From assembly GCA_003946805.1 (NCBI GenBank), contig RPSH01000002.1, positions 124,001 through 188,000 of the forward strand: a stretch of 64,000 nucleotides of DNA. The letters are read 5' to 3'. The translations under genes were made by a program, and so were the position numbers. The notes under the pieces are model-generated. The model had not been told where the DNA came from. It did not search any database and saw only the letters and a program-made list of their open reading frames with translations. Within the stretch, counting starts at the first letter, position 1; each line of letters opens with the position of its first letter. The stretch comes from Bacillus sp. 2B10 (GTDB lineage Bacteria > Pseudomonadota > Alphaproteobacteria > Sphingomonadales > Sphingomonadaceae). Below are positions 8,086-17,083 of the stretch, in pieces.

Positions 8086-8993
8086 GCGTCGCCGAGCGCT
8101 GGCCGCTGAAGTTCCAGATCGGCGCGCGCACGCTGTTTTCGGTCCGCCGCCGGCTGGTCCGCGTACCGCTCGAACTGCGCGACGTGCTGTCGGGCGAAGC
8201 GCCCGCGCTGCCGCCGCTGCCGCGCAGGGCGGACGGCTGGTCGGTCACCTCGTTGCCCGAACCGTTGCTGGATGCGCTCCGCCCCGAGCGCGGCATCGCC
8301 TTCGTCCGGCAACACTACACCCGCTATCACACCGACCTGACCACCGGCTTCGACGCTTGGTTCGCCGGCCTGTCGGGCAACGCCCGCTCCGGCCTGAAGC
8401 GCAAGGCGAAAAAGCTGGCCGAGGCGAACGACGGCAGCCTCGACGTCCGCACCTATCGCACCCCGGCCGAACTGGCCGAGTTCCACGGCCTTGCCCGCCG
8501 GGTCGCGGCGCGGACCTATCAGGAAAAGCTCTTGGGCGCCGGCCTGCCCGACACAACGGCGTTCCGCGCGGGCATGCAGGGCAAGGGTGCTGCGGGCGAG
8601 GCGTTCGGCTGGCTGCTGTTCGTGGGGGGCACTCCGATCGCCTATCTCTACTGCCCGATGGCGCAGGGCGACGTCCGCTACGACTATGTCGGCCACGATC
8701 CGGCATGGAGCGACTGGTCGCCGGGCAGCGTGCTGCACATGGAAGCGTTCCGTACCCTGTTCGCCGACCCCGTGGCACAGCGCTTCGACTTCACCGAGGG
8801 CGAGGGGCAGCACAAGCGCCAGTTCTCGACCGGCGGCACCCCCTGCGCCGACCTGCTGCTGCTGCGCGGGACGATCGCCAATCGGGCGACGGTGGCGGGG
8901 TTGCGCGCGTTCGATGGCGGCGTGGCACGAGTGAAGCGGGCGCGGGAGTGGCCGGTGGTCGGGCGGCTGGTGGCGCGGGTGCGGCGGGGGTAG
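8082..8993 (+). CDS. GNAT-fold acetyltransferase, CelD/BcsL-like
   Basis: A 303-residue protein of the CelD/FemAB-like GNAT group associated with extracellular polysaccharide synthesis. The central segment KAKKLAEAN, FGWLLFVGGTPIAYLYCP and the C-terminal FDFTEGEGQHKRQFS are typical of this group, in which the substrate is usually an activated sugar or lipid-linked glycan. GTG 8082 overlaps the deacetylase stop by 4 bases, indicating translational coupling. Whether it acylates the glycan acted on by its neighbour is inference. The last 30 residues are Arg-rich and basic. Confidence 0.75.
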   Translation: MSVAERWPLKFQIGARTLFSVRRRLVRVPLELRDVLSGEAPALPPLPRRADGWSVTSLPEPLLDALRPERGIAFVRQHYTRYHTDLTTGFDAWFAGLSGNARSGLKRKAKKLAEANDGSLDVRTYRTPAELAEFHGLARRVAARTYQEKLLGAGLPDTTAFRAGMQGKGAAGEAFGWLLFVGGTPIAYLYCPMAQGDVRYDYVGHDPAWSDWSPGSVLHMEAFRTLFADPVAQRFDFTEGEGQHKRQFSTGGTPCADLLLLRGTIANRATVAGLRAFDGGVARVKRAREWPVVGRLVARVRRG

Positions 8994-9143
8994 CGCGGTC
9001 CAAAGGTCACGAAAGTCACACTCGTGCGCATTGTGCGAACTGGCCGGACGTTGCGTGCGTTCGACCGAGTAATCCACTGATTCAAACAGCCGAACGGAAG
9101 ATGGCATGGCCGGGCTAGTGTAGGAAAGCCACAACCCTGAATG

Positions 9144-9243
9144 ATCGTCATCCTCGCGCCGGCGGGGATCCATACACGCAGCGGTCGAGGATCGATCGCG
9201 AACGTTGGCGCATATGGATTCCCGCCTGCGCGGGAATGACGAT
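9144..9243. repeat. family A palindromic repeat, copy 3
   Basis: Arms ATCGTCATCCTCGCGCCGGC and ...CGGGAATGACGAT bound a 100-base unit with imperfect inner palindromes. It sits in the 331-base gap 8994-9324; outside the repeat I see no other feature there. Confidence 0.8.
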
Positions 9244-9324
9244 AGAATTGTCCAGCAGGAAGGCGTTGCCCTTGGGCGAGGCGAACCTCTACGCGAAAGG
9301 TATTGATCGGAAAGGATTACGTTG

Positions 9325-9609
9325 ATGATCCGACGCGTGGTGCGCATGGCCGATCGGGAATGGATAAGGGTCGGATGGGTCGGCTCGCAAACCGCGCGCC
9401 ATCGGTTGCTCGCCTGCATTCCGCTGATCCTGCTCGGTCTGTCGGCGCTAGCGATCGAGTCGATCGACTATGACGGGGCTGGACTGTTGATACTGACGGG
9501 GGTCGTACTGAGCGTTTGTGCGACGCTGGCATTCGAATGGCGGCGGATGGCGGCATTGGGGAATGCAAGGCGGTCGGAACGGGTGTTTCGCGCAAGCAAA
9601 CGTACATGA
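9325..9609 (+). CDS. small membrane protein of unknown function
   Basis: A 94-residue protein with two predicted transmembrane segments (about residues 29-46, LLACIPLILLGLSALAIE, and 52-69, AGLLILTGVVLSVCATLA) flanked by basic ends. I recognise no family. ATG 9325 has AAAGGA about 9 bases upstream; a TTG three bases earlier is less likely. It lies alone between repeat copy 3 and recO. Lower GC and a more mixed codon use than its neighbours hint at weak constraint or recent origin. Confidence 0.6.
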   Translation: MIRRVVRMADREWIRVGWVGSQTARHRLLACIPLILLGLSALAIESIDYDGAGLLILTGVVLSVCATLAFEWRRMAALGNARRSERVFRASKRT

Positions 9610-9655
9610 TCGATTGCGGTTACCTCCGTTTGCGATCCCCTGCTAAACCCACCCC

Positions 9656-10387
9656 ATGCACCTGACCACTACCGCGATCCTGCTCTCCGCGCGTCCGCAC
9701 GGCGAGCATGGCGCGATCGTGCGGGCGCTGACCGAACACGCCGGCGTCCAGCCCGGTTATGTCCGCGGCGGGCGGAGTCGGGCGATCCGGCCGATCCTGC
9801 AACCCGGCAACCTGATCCGCGGCGACTGGCGGGCGCGGACCGATACGCAGTTGGCGGCGCTGACCGTCGAGCTGATCGACAGCCGTGCGCCGCTGTTCGC
9901 CGAGCCGCTGGCCGCCGCCGCGATCGACTGGATGTGCGCGCTCACAGCCTATGCGCTGCCCGAGGCGCAGCCCTATCCCCGCATCCATGCCGCGCTCGAC
10001 GGACTGCTGGCGGCGATCGCGGCGGCGCCGGGCGCGCGCGACTGGGTCGGCGGGCTGGTGCGCACCGAATTGCTGATCCTGTCCGAACTGGGTTTCGGCC
10101 TGTCGCTCGACGAATGTGTCGCGACCGGTGTGGGCGAAGACCTGACCCATGTCAGCCCCAAGAGCGGCGGCGCGGTGTCGCGCGCGGCGGCGACCGGGCT
10201 CGAACACCGGCTGTTGCCGCTGCCCGCCTTCCTGACCACGGGCGGACCGGCAAGCTGGGACGCGGCGTTCGACGGGCTGGCGCTGTCGGGGCATTTCCTG
10301 TCGCGCGACCTGCTGGGGTTGCGCGGGCAGGACGTGCTGGCCGCGCGCACCCGGCTGGTCGAGCGATTGAAAAGGACGGTTGCGTGA
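9656..10387 (+). CDS. recO: DNA repair protein RecO
   Basis: A 243-residue recombination mediator that, with RecR, loads RecA onto SSB-coated DNA. The N-terminal OB-fold (ILLSARPHGEHGAIVRALTEHAG, GGRSR) and the helical C-terminal domain (GLSLDECVATG) fit the family; the zinc-binding cysteines of some RecO proteins are reduced, as is common in alphaproteobacteria. There is no Shine-Dalgarno sequence before ATG 9656, and TGCTAAAC ends about 8 bases upstream of it, resembling a -10 element, so a leaderless transcript is possible. leuB follows after 51 bases. Confidence 0.9.
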   Translation: MHLTTTAILLSARPHGEHGAIVRALTEHAGVQPGYVRGGRSRAIRPILQPGNLIRGDWRARTDTQLAALTVELIDSRAPLFAEPLAAAAIDWMCALTAYALPEAQPYPRIHAALDGLLAAIAAAPGARDWVGGLVRTELLILSELGFGLSLDECVATGVGEDLTHVSPKSGGAVSRAAATGLEHRLLPLPAFLTTGGPASWDAAFDGLALSGHFLSRDLLGLRGQDVLAARTRLVERLKRTVA

Positions 10388-10438
10388 CCCGCCCGCCATG
10401 GGGCAGGAGCGCAACCGCGCAATCTTCGTGCGCGAACC

Positions 10439-11494
10439 ATGGATGATATGATGGCTTTGATCGCGATATTGCCCGGCGACGGGATCGGACCGGAAGTGGT
10501 GGCGGCGGCGCGGCAGGTGCTGGATGCGCTGGACCTCGGCCTGACGTTCGAGGAAGCGCCGGTCGGCGGTGCCGCCTATCGCGCGCACGGCCATCCGCTG
10601 CCGCCCGCGACGCTCGATCTGGCGCAGCGTGCCGATGCAGTGCTGTTCGGTGCGGTCGGCGATCCCGAATTCGACAATGTCGCGCGCGGGCATCGCCCCG
10701 AACAGGCGATTCTCGGCCTGCGCAAGGCATTGGGCCTGTTCGCCAATCTGCGCCCGGCCAAGCTGTTCGCCGGGCTGGAGGACGCCTCGGCGCTGCGCCC
10801 CGAAGTCGCCGCCGCGATCGACATGGTGATCGTGCGCGAACTGACCGGCGACGTGTATTTCGGCGACAAGGGCCGCGGCACGACCGCCGACGGCCTGCGC
10901 GAGGGCCACGACCTGATGCGCTATGACGAGGCCGAGGTCGCGCGCATCGCCCGCGTCGCGTTCGAGACCGCCCGGACCCGCAACCACAAGCTGTGTTCGG
11001 TCGACAAGGCGAACGTGCTCGAAACGTCGCAGCTGTGGCGCGACGTGGTGATCGAGGTGTCGGCCGACTATCCCGACGTCGCGCTGACCCACATGTATGT
11101 CGACAATGCCGCGATGCAGCTGGTGCGCAACCCCGGCCAGTTCGACGTGATCGTCACCGGCAACCTGTTCGGCGACATATTGTCGGATCAGGCGAGCATG
11201 TGCGCCGGATCGATCGGCATGTTGCCTTCCGCCGCGATCAATCAGGACAGGAAGGGCCTGTACGAACCGATCCATGGTTCGGCCCCCGATATCGCGGGGC
11301 AGGGCAAGGCGAACCCGCTGGCGACGATCCTGTCGGCGGCGATGATGCTGCGCCACTCGCTGGGACAGGCCGACGCCGCCGACCGGATCGAGGCGGCGGT
11401 GACGGCGGCGCTGGTCGCCGGCCATCGCACCCCTGATCTGGGCGGCACAGCGACGACGCAGGACATGACGAACGCGGTGCTGGCGGCATTGTGA
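10439..11494 (+). CDS. leuB: 3-isopropylmalate dehydrogenase
   Basis: LeuB oxidises and decarboxylates 3-isopropylmalate in leucine synthesis. The 351-residue protein shows the N-terminal GDGIGPEV, the substrate-binding ELTGDVYFG and [12 protein letters not shown], and the signature [23 protein letters not shown] including the metal-binding aspartates. Length is normal. ATG 10439 gives [18 protein letters not shown] 10451 ([11 protein letters not shown]) aligns better with the usual N-terminus and is a real alternative. No leuCD or leuA genes are in the window. Confidence 0.94.
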   Translation: MDDMMALIAILPGDGIGPEVVAAARQVLDALDLGLTFEEAPVGGAAYRAHGHPLPPATLDLAQRADAVLFGAVGDPEFDNVARGHRPEQAILGLRKALGLFANLRPAKLFAGLEDASALRPEVAAAIDMVIVRELTGDVYFGDKGRGTTADGLREGHDLMRYDEAEVARIARVAFETARTRNHKLCSVDKANVLETSQLWRDVVIEVSADYPDVALTHMYVDNAAMQLVRNPGQFDVIVTGNLFGDILSDQASMCAGSIGMLPSAAINQDRKGLYEPIHGSAPDIAGQGKANPLATILSAAMMLRHSLGQADAADRIEAAVTAALVAGHRTPDLGGTATTQDMTNAVLAAL

Positions 11495-11501
11495 TCCGCA
11501 T

Positions 11502-11595
11502 GCGCTACCGTATCCCCGCGCAGGCGGGGATCCAGGGCCACGAACGACATCGCCTGCGGCACTGGACCCCGGCCTGCGCGGGGGTACGGTAGCGC
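11502..11595. repeat. family A palindromic repeat, copy 4
   Basis: 24-base arms at 11502-11525 and 11572-11595 (GCGCTACCGTATCCCCGCGC... with its near-perfect complement) separated by 46 bases. It fills the gap between leuB and the glycosyltransferase and could act as a processing or termination structure. Confidence 0.85.
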
Positions 11596-11599
11596 GGAC

Positions 11600-12712
11600 A
11601 TGACTCCCCTCGAGCTCGCCATCGTCGTCCCCGTCTTTAACGAGCGCGGCAACGTGCCGCTCCTCGTCGCCGCGCTCGATGCGGCGTTGGCGGGCATTGC
11701 GTGGGAGGCGATCTTCGTCGACGACGACAGCCCCGACGGCACCGCCGACGTGGTGCGGGCGGTCGCCCGCCACGACCCGCGCATCCGCGTGCTCCACCGC
11801 ATCGGCCGGCGCGGGCTGTCGACCGCCTGTATCGAGGGGATGTGCGCCACCGCCGCACCGCTCGTCGCGGTGATCGACGGCGATTTGCAGCATGACGAGG
11901 CGCTGTTGCCGCAGATGGCGGCGGCGCTGGTCGCCGACCCGAGCCTCGACCTCGTGATCGGATCGCGCTTCGTCGCGGGCGGCGGGACCGGCGCATGGGA
12001 TGCCGATCGCGTCGCCAAGTCGGCACTCGCCACCCGCCTGTCGCGCCGCGTGCTGAAGGCCGATCTGTCCGACCCGATGAGCGGGTTCTTCATGATCCGG
12101 GGCGAAGCGGTGCGCGGCGTCGTGCCGCGACTGTCGGGGATCGGGTTCAAGATCCTGCTCGACATCCTCACCGCCGCGCCGCAGCCGCTGAAGTTCGTCG
12201 AGCTCCCCTATGTCTTCCGTACCCGCGCGGTGGGGGAGAGCAAGCTCGACCATGTCGTGGCGCTCGAATATCTCATCGCGCTGTACGACCGGATGTTCGG
12301 GCGGGTGGTGCCGGTGCGCTTCGTCATGTTCTCCGCGATCGGCGCGGCGGGGGCGATCGTGCATCTGCTGGCGCTGGGTGCCTGCCTCGAACTCGGCGCC
12401 GGCTTCATCGCGGCGACGATCGTCGCGACGGTGGCGGCGATGACGTTCAACTTCTTCCTCAACAACCTGCTGACCTATCGCGACCGGCGGCTGCGGGGCG
12501 CGCGGGCGCTGGTGGACGGCTGGGTGTCGTTCTGCGCGGTGTGCTCGGTCGGGGCGGTCGCCAATGTCGGCGTCGCGGCGTTCCTGTACGACGTGCGCGG
12601 CGGGGCATGGGCGCTCCCCGCGCTCGCCGGCATTGCGGTCGGCGCGGTGTGGAATTTCGCGCTGTCGTCGCGGTTTACGTGGGGGCGGTACGGGCGGAAG
12701 CGGGCGGCTTAG
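11600..12712 (+). CDS. glycosyltransferase family 2 (dolichol-phosphate-mannose-synthase type) fused to GtrA-like domain
   Basis: A 370-residue protein. Residues 1-225 form a GT2 domain: VVPVFNERGN, FVDDDSPDGT and the metal-binding DGDLQHDE, as in polyprenyl-phosphate sugar synthases. Residues 235-365 contain four transmembrane helices with the GtrA motif TFNFFLNNLLTYRDRR. GtrA domains are thought to help move polyprenyl-linked sugars across the membrane. The converging neighbour is a PMT-type transferase that would use such a lipid-linked sugar, so the two genes plausibly supply and use polyprenyl-phosphate-mannose (or another hexose) for protein or envelope glycosylation. That pairing is inference. 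Confidence 0.87.
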   Translation: MTPLELAIVVPVFNERGNVPLLVAALDAALAGIAWEAIFVDDDSPDGTADVVRAVARHDPRIRVLHRIGRRGLSTACIEGMCATAAPLVAVIDGDLQHDEALLPQMAAALVADPSLDLVIGSRFVAGGGTGAWDADRVAKSALATRLSRRVLKADLSDPMSGFFMIRGEAVRGVVPRLSGIGFKILLDILTAAPQPLKFVELPYVFRTRAVGESKLDHVVALEYLIALYDRMFGRVVPVRFVMFSAIGAAGAIVHLLALGACLELGAGFIAATIVATVAAMTFNFFLNNLLTYRDRRLRGARALVDGWVSFCAVCSVGAVANVGVAAFLYDVRGGAWALPALAGIAVGAVWNFALSSRFTWGRYGRKRAA

Positions 12713-12880
12713 CTTCACGCGGAGGCGCGGACGGCGCGGAGCGGTTGCGATCGGGAGACGTCACCTTTCTGCCCATAGCGGTCAAGAGACGCTGTCGCGG
12801 CAGTCGCAACCCCTCTGCGTCCTCTGCGCCTCTGCGCGAAAATCCTGCTCTTCTCCGCGTCTTCGCGCCTTCGCGTGAAC
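12713..12880. repeat. family C inverted repeat, copy 1
   Basis: Left arm begins CTTCACGCGGAGGCGCGGAC and right arm ends TTCGCGCCTTCGCGTGAA, with internal CTCTGCG direct repeats. It lies exactly between the convergent glycosyltransferase genes. A similar element is at 23271-23433. Confidence 0.75.
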
Positions 12881-12890
12881 CCGAATCCTT

Positions 12891-14123
12891 CTACCGCCAG
12901 CTATCGAACCACATCCACCGATTGAACGCCTGCGGCCCGTCCAGCGGCGCGGCGGAGATGATCGGGTAGAAATATACGAACAGCAGCAGCGCGACCAACG
13001 CGAACCCCTCGTCCGCCCGCGCCAGCCGCCCGCGGCCCCATGCGTGGAACGCCCCGGCCAGCGCCATGCACAGCCACAGGCTCGACAGATGATAGTAATA
13101 ATAGAATCCCAGCGACTTGGGGATCACCGCCCACACCGCCAGCGATCCGATCCACAGCAACGCGATGCCGGTCAGTGCCGGCACCCGTCGCCGCAGCCCC
13201 GCCCACAGGCACGCCCATACCGCGACCAGCCCGCCCCACATGATCGCCGGATTGCCCAGCAGCAGCACCCCGCGCTGCACACCATGGTCGGGTTCGTAGA
13301 AATACCAGATCGGCCGCACCAGCAGCGGCCAGCTCCACCAGCTCGACTGATAGGGGTGGGCTGCAAGGATCTGCGTCTGCCGCTCGTACATCTCGCGCTG
13401 GAACGGGACCAGCCGCGCCAGCGTCAGCGGGTCCTGCGCATAGAAGAAGGCGGGGGCGAAGGTCGCGAAATAGGTCGCGATGCTGACGCACCCGAACAGC
13501 GCCAGCGCCGGGAACAGCGCCAGCCCCGGCCAGTAGTCGCGTCCGTCGCTCTTGCCCCACACCAGCAGCAGCCCCGCGCCCGCGACATAGGGCACCGCCG
13601 CCCATTTCACCCCGACCGCCAGCCCGAACAGCACCGCCGACAGCGTCAGGCGCAGCGCCGGGCGACCGCGCATCGACCACAACAGCGCGGCGATGCCCAA
13701 TGTGACGAACGCGCCCAGATACACTTCCAGCATCGCGGTGCGCGCCTCGACCAGCAACGTCTGGTTGAGCACCGCCAGCGCCGCGCCGAACGCCGACACA
13801 TGCGTCCGCCGGAACAGCAATTGCAGGCACGCGAACACCCCCAGCACCGTCGCGGTCCCGGCCAGCGTCCCCATGATCCGCCAGCCCCACGGATTGTCGC
13901 CGAACAGCGCGATGCCCGCCGCGATGAACGCCTTCGCCACCAGCGGATGTTCGGTATTGACCGGATAGGCCAGCGCCAGCAGCGTCCGCGCGGCGGGCAC
14001 GTAATGCACCTCGTCGAACGACAGCTTCCCCGGCCGGCCGAGCCCCCAGGTAAAGAGCAACTGCGCCACGCACGCGATCAGCAGGGCGGTGGTCCACGGG
14101 CGATCGCGCAGGCGGGAGAGCAT
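12891..14123 (-). CDS. PMT-family (dolichyl-phosphate-mannose:protein mannosyltransferase type) glycosyltransferase
   Basis: A 410-residue multi-pass membrane transferase of the GT39/PMT type. The first periplasmic loop carries the catalytic Asp-Glu (GKLSFDEVHYVPAAR) followed by NTEHPLVAKAFIAAG, the hallmark sequence of bacterial PMTs; about ten further hydrophobic helices follow and the C-terminus YPIISAAPLDGPQAFNRWMWF is typical. It should transfer a sugar from polyprenyl phosphate to Ser/Thr of exported proteins. ATG 14123 (MLSRLRDRPW) is chosen rather than a TTG 36 bases upstream. It faces the GT2-GtrA gene that could make the donor. Confidence 0.87.
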   Translation of the reverse strand: MLSRLRDRPWTTALLIACVAQLLFTWGLGRPGKLSFDEVHYVPAARTLLALAYPVNTEHPLVAKAFIAAGIALFGDNPWGWRIMGTLAGTATVLGVFACLQLLFRRTHVSAFGAALAVLNQTLLVEARTAMLEVYLGAFVTLGIAALLWSMRGRPALRLTLSAVLFGLAVGVKWAAVPYVAGAGLLLVWGKSDGRDYWPGLALFPALALFGCVSIATYFATFAPAFFYAQDPLTLARLVPFQREMYERQTQILAAHPYQSSWWSWPLLVRPIWYFYEPDHGVQRGVLLLGNPAIMWGGLVAVWACLWAGLRRRVPALTGIALLWIGSLAVWAVIPKSLGFYYYYHLSSLWLCMALAGAFHAWGRGRLARADEGFALVALLLFVYFYPIISAAPLDGPQAFNRWMWFDSWR

Positions 14124-14233
14124 GGGCCGGGGGTGTAGCGGATCATCGCGTCCGTGCAATCCTCCCCGGCAAGGACAGGATTGCGTGCCACCCGCCCATC
14201 ACTTGCCACAATCCGTCCGTATCGGACCGGGCC

Positions 14234-15457
14234 ATGGCTCTGATCGACACGTTTCTCGCGCGTACCGTCCGCCGCGGTACGCTAACCCTGACCCATGCCG
14301 ATGGCCGGACCGTCACTTTCGGCACCCCCGACCCCGCCTTTCGCGACGTCGCGATCCGCTTCACCAAGGCCGGCGTCGCGGGTCGCATCGTCCGCCATCC
14401 GGCGCTGGGCGCGGCGGAGGCGTTCATGGACGGCGAGCTCGTGATCGACCGGGGCGACATCCGCGACCTCGTCGAGCTGCTGACCGGCAATACGCCATGG
14501 GGGCGGGGCAGTTCGCTCCGGCCTTCGCTGCCGATCCGCCTGTTCGACGCGATCCGCCACCGCATCGACCGCGTCAACATGGCCCGCCGGTCGAAGCGCA
14601 ACGTCGCGCATCACTACGACCTGTCCGACCGGCTCTACGCGCTCTTCCTCGACACCGACCTGCAATATAGCTGCGCCTATTTCACCGATCCCGCGGGCGC
14701 CCTCGAACAGGCTCAGGCGGACAAGAAGGCGCATATCGCCGCCAAGCTCGCGCTGAAGCCCGGCATGCGGGTGCTCGACATCGGCTGCGGCTGGGGCGGC
14801 ATGGCGCTGTACCTGCACGAAAAGACCGGTGCCGAGGTGCTGGGCGTCACCCTGTCCGAGGAACAGATCAAGGTCGCCCGCCGCCGCGCGGAGGAAGCCG
14901 GCGTGTCCGACAAGGTGAAGTTCGAACTGATCGACTATCGCCACGTCACCGGCCGGTTCGACCGGATCGTGTCGGTCGGCATGTTCGAACATGTCGGGCC
15001 GGCGCATTACGGCGCGTTCTTCCGCAAATGCCGGGAATTGTTGAGCGACGACGGTGTGATGCTGCTGCACACCATCGGCCGGATGGGCGTGCCCGGCGTC
15101 ACCGACACCTTCACGACGAAATACATCTTCCCCGGCGGCTACAACCCGGCGCTGTCGGAGATCGTGCGCGGCTATGAAGGCACCAAGCTGATCGCGACCG
15201 ATATCGAGGTGCTGCGCGTCCATTACGCGCTGACCATCGACCGGTGGTATGAGCGGACGGTGGCGGCGAAGGACCAGATCGTCGCGCTGTACGACGAACC
15301 CTTCTACCGCATGTGGACCTTCTACCTCGCGGGCGCCGCCGCGGCGTTCCGCCATGGCGGCATGGTCAACTACCAAGTCCAGCTCAGCCGCAACCGCCTG
15401 ACCCTGCCGCTGACCCGCGATTACATGGTGGAGGAGGAACGCCGGCTGCGGGGGTGA
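14234..15457 (+). CDS. cfa: cyclopropane-fatty-acyl-phospholipid synthase
   Basis: A 407-residue SAM-dependent enzyme that methylenates unsaturated acyl chains of membrane phospholipids. The Cfa signature NVAHHYDLSDRLYALFLD is at residues 123-140 and the SAM motif VLDIGCGWGGMAL at 180-192; GMFEHVG and the C-terminal FYLAGAAAAFRHGGMVNYQ are also conserved. It is divergent from the PMT gene with a 110-base shared upstream region. A bidirectional hairpin follows the stop. Expression is often stationary-phase dependent in this family, but I see no promoter that proves this here. Confidence 0.93.
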   Translation: MALIDTFLARTVRRGTLTLTHADGRTVTFGTPDPAFRDVAIRFTKAGVAGRIVRHPALGAAEAFMDGELVIDRGDIRDLVELLTGNTPWGRGSSLRPSLPIRLFDAIRHRIDRVNMARRSKRNVAHHYDLSDRLYALFLDTDLQYSCAYFTDPAGALEQAQADKKAHIAAKLALKPGMRVLDIGCGWGGMALYLHEKTGAEVLGVTLSEEQIKVARRRAEEAGVSDKVKFELIDYRHVTGRFDRIVSVGMFEHVGPAHYGAFFRKCRELLSDDGVMLLHTIGRMGVPGVTDTFTTKYIFPGGYNPALSEIVRGYEGTKLIATDIEVLRVHYALTIDRWYERTVAAKDQIVALYDEPFYRMWTFYLAGAAAAFRHGGMVNYQVQLSRNRLTLPLTRDYMVEEERRLRG

Positions 15458-15481
15458 CCGGCGATCGGCGCCCCCAGCCGC

Positions 15482-15518
15482 CCCGCCATACCGCCGCCTT
15501 CGCGGGGGGTATGGCGGG
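15482..15518. terminator. bidirectional hairpin between cfa and the LuxR-type regulator
   Basis: An 11-bp perfect stem CCCGCCATACC/GGTATGGCGGG with a 15-base loop lies between two convergent genes. No T-run, so termination is inferred from position and stability. Confidence 0.5.
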
Positions 15519-15536
15519 CGACGTCCGGACCGGATG

Positions 15537-16286
15537 CTACTCGATCGTCACCCCGACGACCTTCCAGTCGCCGCCTTCCTGATCCAGCGTCACCGTCTCC
15601 ACCTTCTCGCCGCCGGTCGCGAAGCGGGTGCGGAACTTTAGCATTTCGACGCCGGCGGGCGGGACGGGGATGTTCTCCTGCCCCAGCAAGGTGCGCGACA
15701 CGACCGCGCCCAGCGGCGGACGCACGCGCTGCGACACCTCGGTCCAGACCTGTTCGCTGTTCAGCTTGCGGAACGCCGTGCCGAACCGGGCATAGCTGTC
15801 GGTCCAGCGCCCGGCATCGACCAGTTCCAGAAACCGGCGCGCCGCTTCCGCAGCGGGGGTAGCCGGGGCGGTCGTCGGCGGGGGCGGGGCCTGTACCGTA
15901 GCGGGCAGCAGGGTCAGCGCGAGCAGGCCGAGGGCGAAGGTCATGAGCATCACTCCGATCAGAACGGGCAAACGGCGACGTGCCGGTGCCGCGCCGGTCA
16001 CCGGCGCCCGTTCCTGATCGTTCGCCGCGCGGCCCGCGTCGTCCCCGAACCTTGTGTCCCCCGAATTTTCGGGGGCCTCTGCATCCAGCAGCAGTCGCGC
16101 CGCCTCGCGACTGCTCGACACCGCCAGCTTGCGCCGCGCATCGCGCAACCGTTCGTTGATCGTGTGTACCGACAGCCCCAGCGTCACCGCCACCGACTTC
16201 GCATCATGCCCGCGCACGATCAGCCGCAGCGTCTGCTTTTCCTTTTCGGTCAGGGCGTCGAGGGCCGCTTTGCTCGGCAGGGTCAT
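15537..16286 (-). CDS. membrane-anchored LuxR-type HTH protein with DUF4019 domain
   Basis: A 249-residue protein. Residues 5-65 are a LuxR/GerE helix-turn-helix (ALTEKEKQTLRLIVRGHDAKSVAVTLGLSV, HTINERLRDAR), residues about 105-127 form one transmembrane helix (LPVLIGVMLMTFALGLLALT), and the periplasmic C-terminus matches DUF4019 (ARRFLELVDAGRWTDSYARFG ... WKVVGVTIE). This reads as a one-component membrane regulator in which an exported domain senses envelope state and the cytoplasmic HTH acts on DNA; the mechanism is inferred. It ends convergently with cfa and precedes (upstream) the ptsH gene end. Confidence 0.75.
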   Translation of the reverse strand: MTLPSKAALDALTEKEKQTLRLIVRGHDAKSVAVTLGLSVHTINERLRDARRKLAVSSSREAARLLLDAEAPENSGDTRFGDDAGRAANDQERAPVTGAAPARRRLPVLIGVMLMTFALGLLALTLLPATVQAPPPPTTAPATPAAEAARRFLELVDAGRWTDSYARFGTAFRKLNSEQVWTEVSQRVRPPLGAVVSRTLLGQENIPVPPAGVEMLKFRTRFATGGEKVETVTLDQEGGDWKVVGVTIE

Positions 16287-16382
16287 GGCTTCGGGCCTAT
16301 GGCCGGGCGGGGAGTGCGGCCACCCCTAAAAATTTGTGACGGGAAAGGCCGTGTCCAGAAAGCCCACGGTCGCCTCCCCCCT

Positions 16383-16652
16383 TCAATCCTCGCCGAACCG
16401 ATCCTCGACCAGCTGGCACAGCTGCCCCACCACCGCTTCCGCGCCATCGCCCGACGCGCTGATCGTGATATGGTCGCCCTTCGCGGCGCCCAGCATCATC
16501 AGTCCCATGATCGACGTGCCGGTGACGCGCGATCCGTCCTTTTCGACGTTCACCTCGATCGGCTGCCCGGCGGCCATCGTCACGAACTTGGCCGAGGCGC
16601 GCGCATGCAGCCCGCGGCGGTTGGTGATCTGGACGGTGCGCGTGACGGTCAT
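16383..16652 (-). CDS. ptsH: phosphocarrier protein HPr (PTS, nitrogen/regulatory type)
   Basis: An 89-residue HPr. The phosphorylatable His16 is in RRGLHARAS and the HPr-kinase target Ser47 in GTSIMGLMML; both are intact. It overlaps the EIIA gene by 4 bases and ends the chvI-chvG-hprK-rapZ-EIIA-HPr run. No sugar EIIB/EIIC genes are present, as expected for an alphaproteobacterial regulatory PTS in which HPr and EIIA report on metabolic state rather than import sugar. Enzyme I lies outside the window. Confidence 0.93.
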   Translation of the reverse strand: MTVTRTVQITNRRGLHARASAKFVTMAAGQPIEVNVEKDGSRVTGTSIMGLMMLGAAKGDHITISASGDGAEAVVGQLCQLVEDRFGED

Positions 16653-17083
16653 GCCGCCGCCTCGCCCAGCACTTCGGACGCGACCGAGATATATTTGCGC
16701 CCCGCCTCGCGCGCGGCGGCCACCGCCTCGGCGACCTTCATCGCCTTGCGCGCGCCGCCCAGCCGGATCAGCATCGGCAGGTTGATGCCCGCGATGACCT
16801 CCACCCGGCCGGTCTCCATCAGCGAGATGGCGAGGTTGCTGGGCGTGCCGCCGAACAGGTCGGTCAGCACGATCACGCCCTGTCCGGTATCGACCGCGGC
16901 GATCGCCTTGGCGATGTCGGCGCGGCGTTCCTCCATATCGTCCTCGGGGCCGATGCACACCGTCTCGATCCGCTCCTGCGGACCCACGACATGCTCCATC
17001 GCCACGACGAACTCCTCGGCAAGACGGCCGTGCGTCACCAATACCAAGCCGATCATGTTCGTCGTCGTTCCCACATCCGTCAT
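16649..17083 (-). CDS. PTS EIIA component, mannose-family (regulatory)
   Basis: A 144-residue EIIA-Man fold protein. His18 in IGLVLVTHGRLAEEF is the expected phosphorylation site; DLFGGTPSNLA is the second conserved loop. It accepts phosphate from HPr; in alphaproteobacteria this EIIA is linked to ChvG/HprK-type regulation. ATG 17083 overlaps the rapZ stop (ATGA), so it is preferred over the internal ATG 17056. No EIIB or EIIC partner is encoded nearby, supporting a regulatory role. Confidence 0.9.
   Translation of the reverse strand: MTDVGTTTNMIGLVLVTHGRLAEEFVVAMEHVVGPQERIETVCIGPEDDMEERRADIAKAIAAVDTGQGVIVLTDLFGGTPSNLAISLMETGRVEVIAGINLPMLIRLGGARKAMKVAEAVAAAREAGRKYISVASEVLGEAAA

Noticed and set aside
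9620-12718. Minus-strand frame of 1032 codons across recO, leuB and the GT2-GtrA gene
   Set aside because: It opposes three well-supported genes and its translation is His/Arg/Gln-rich shadow sequence.
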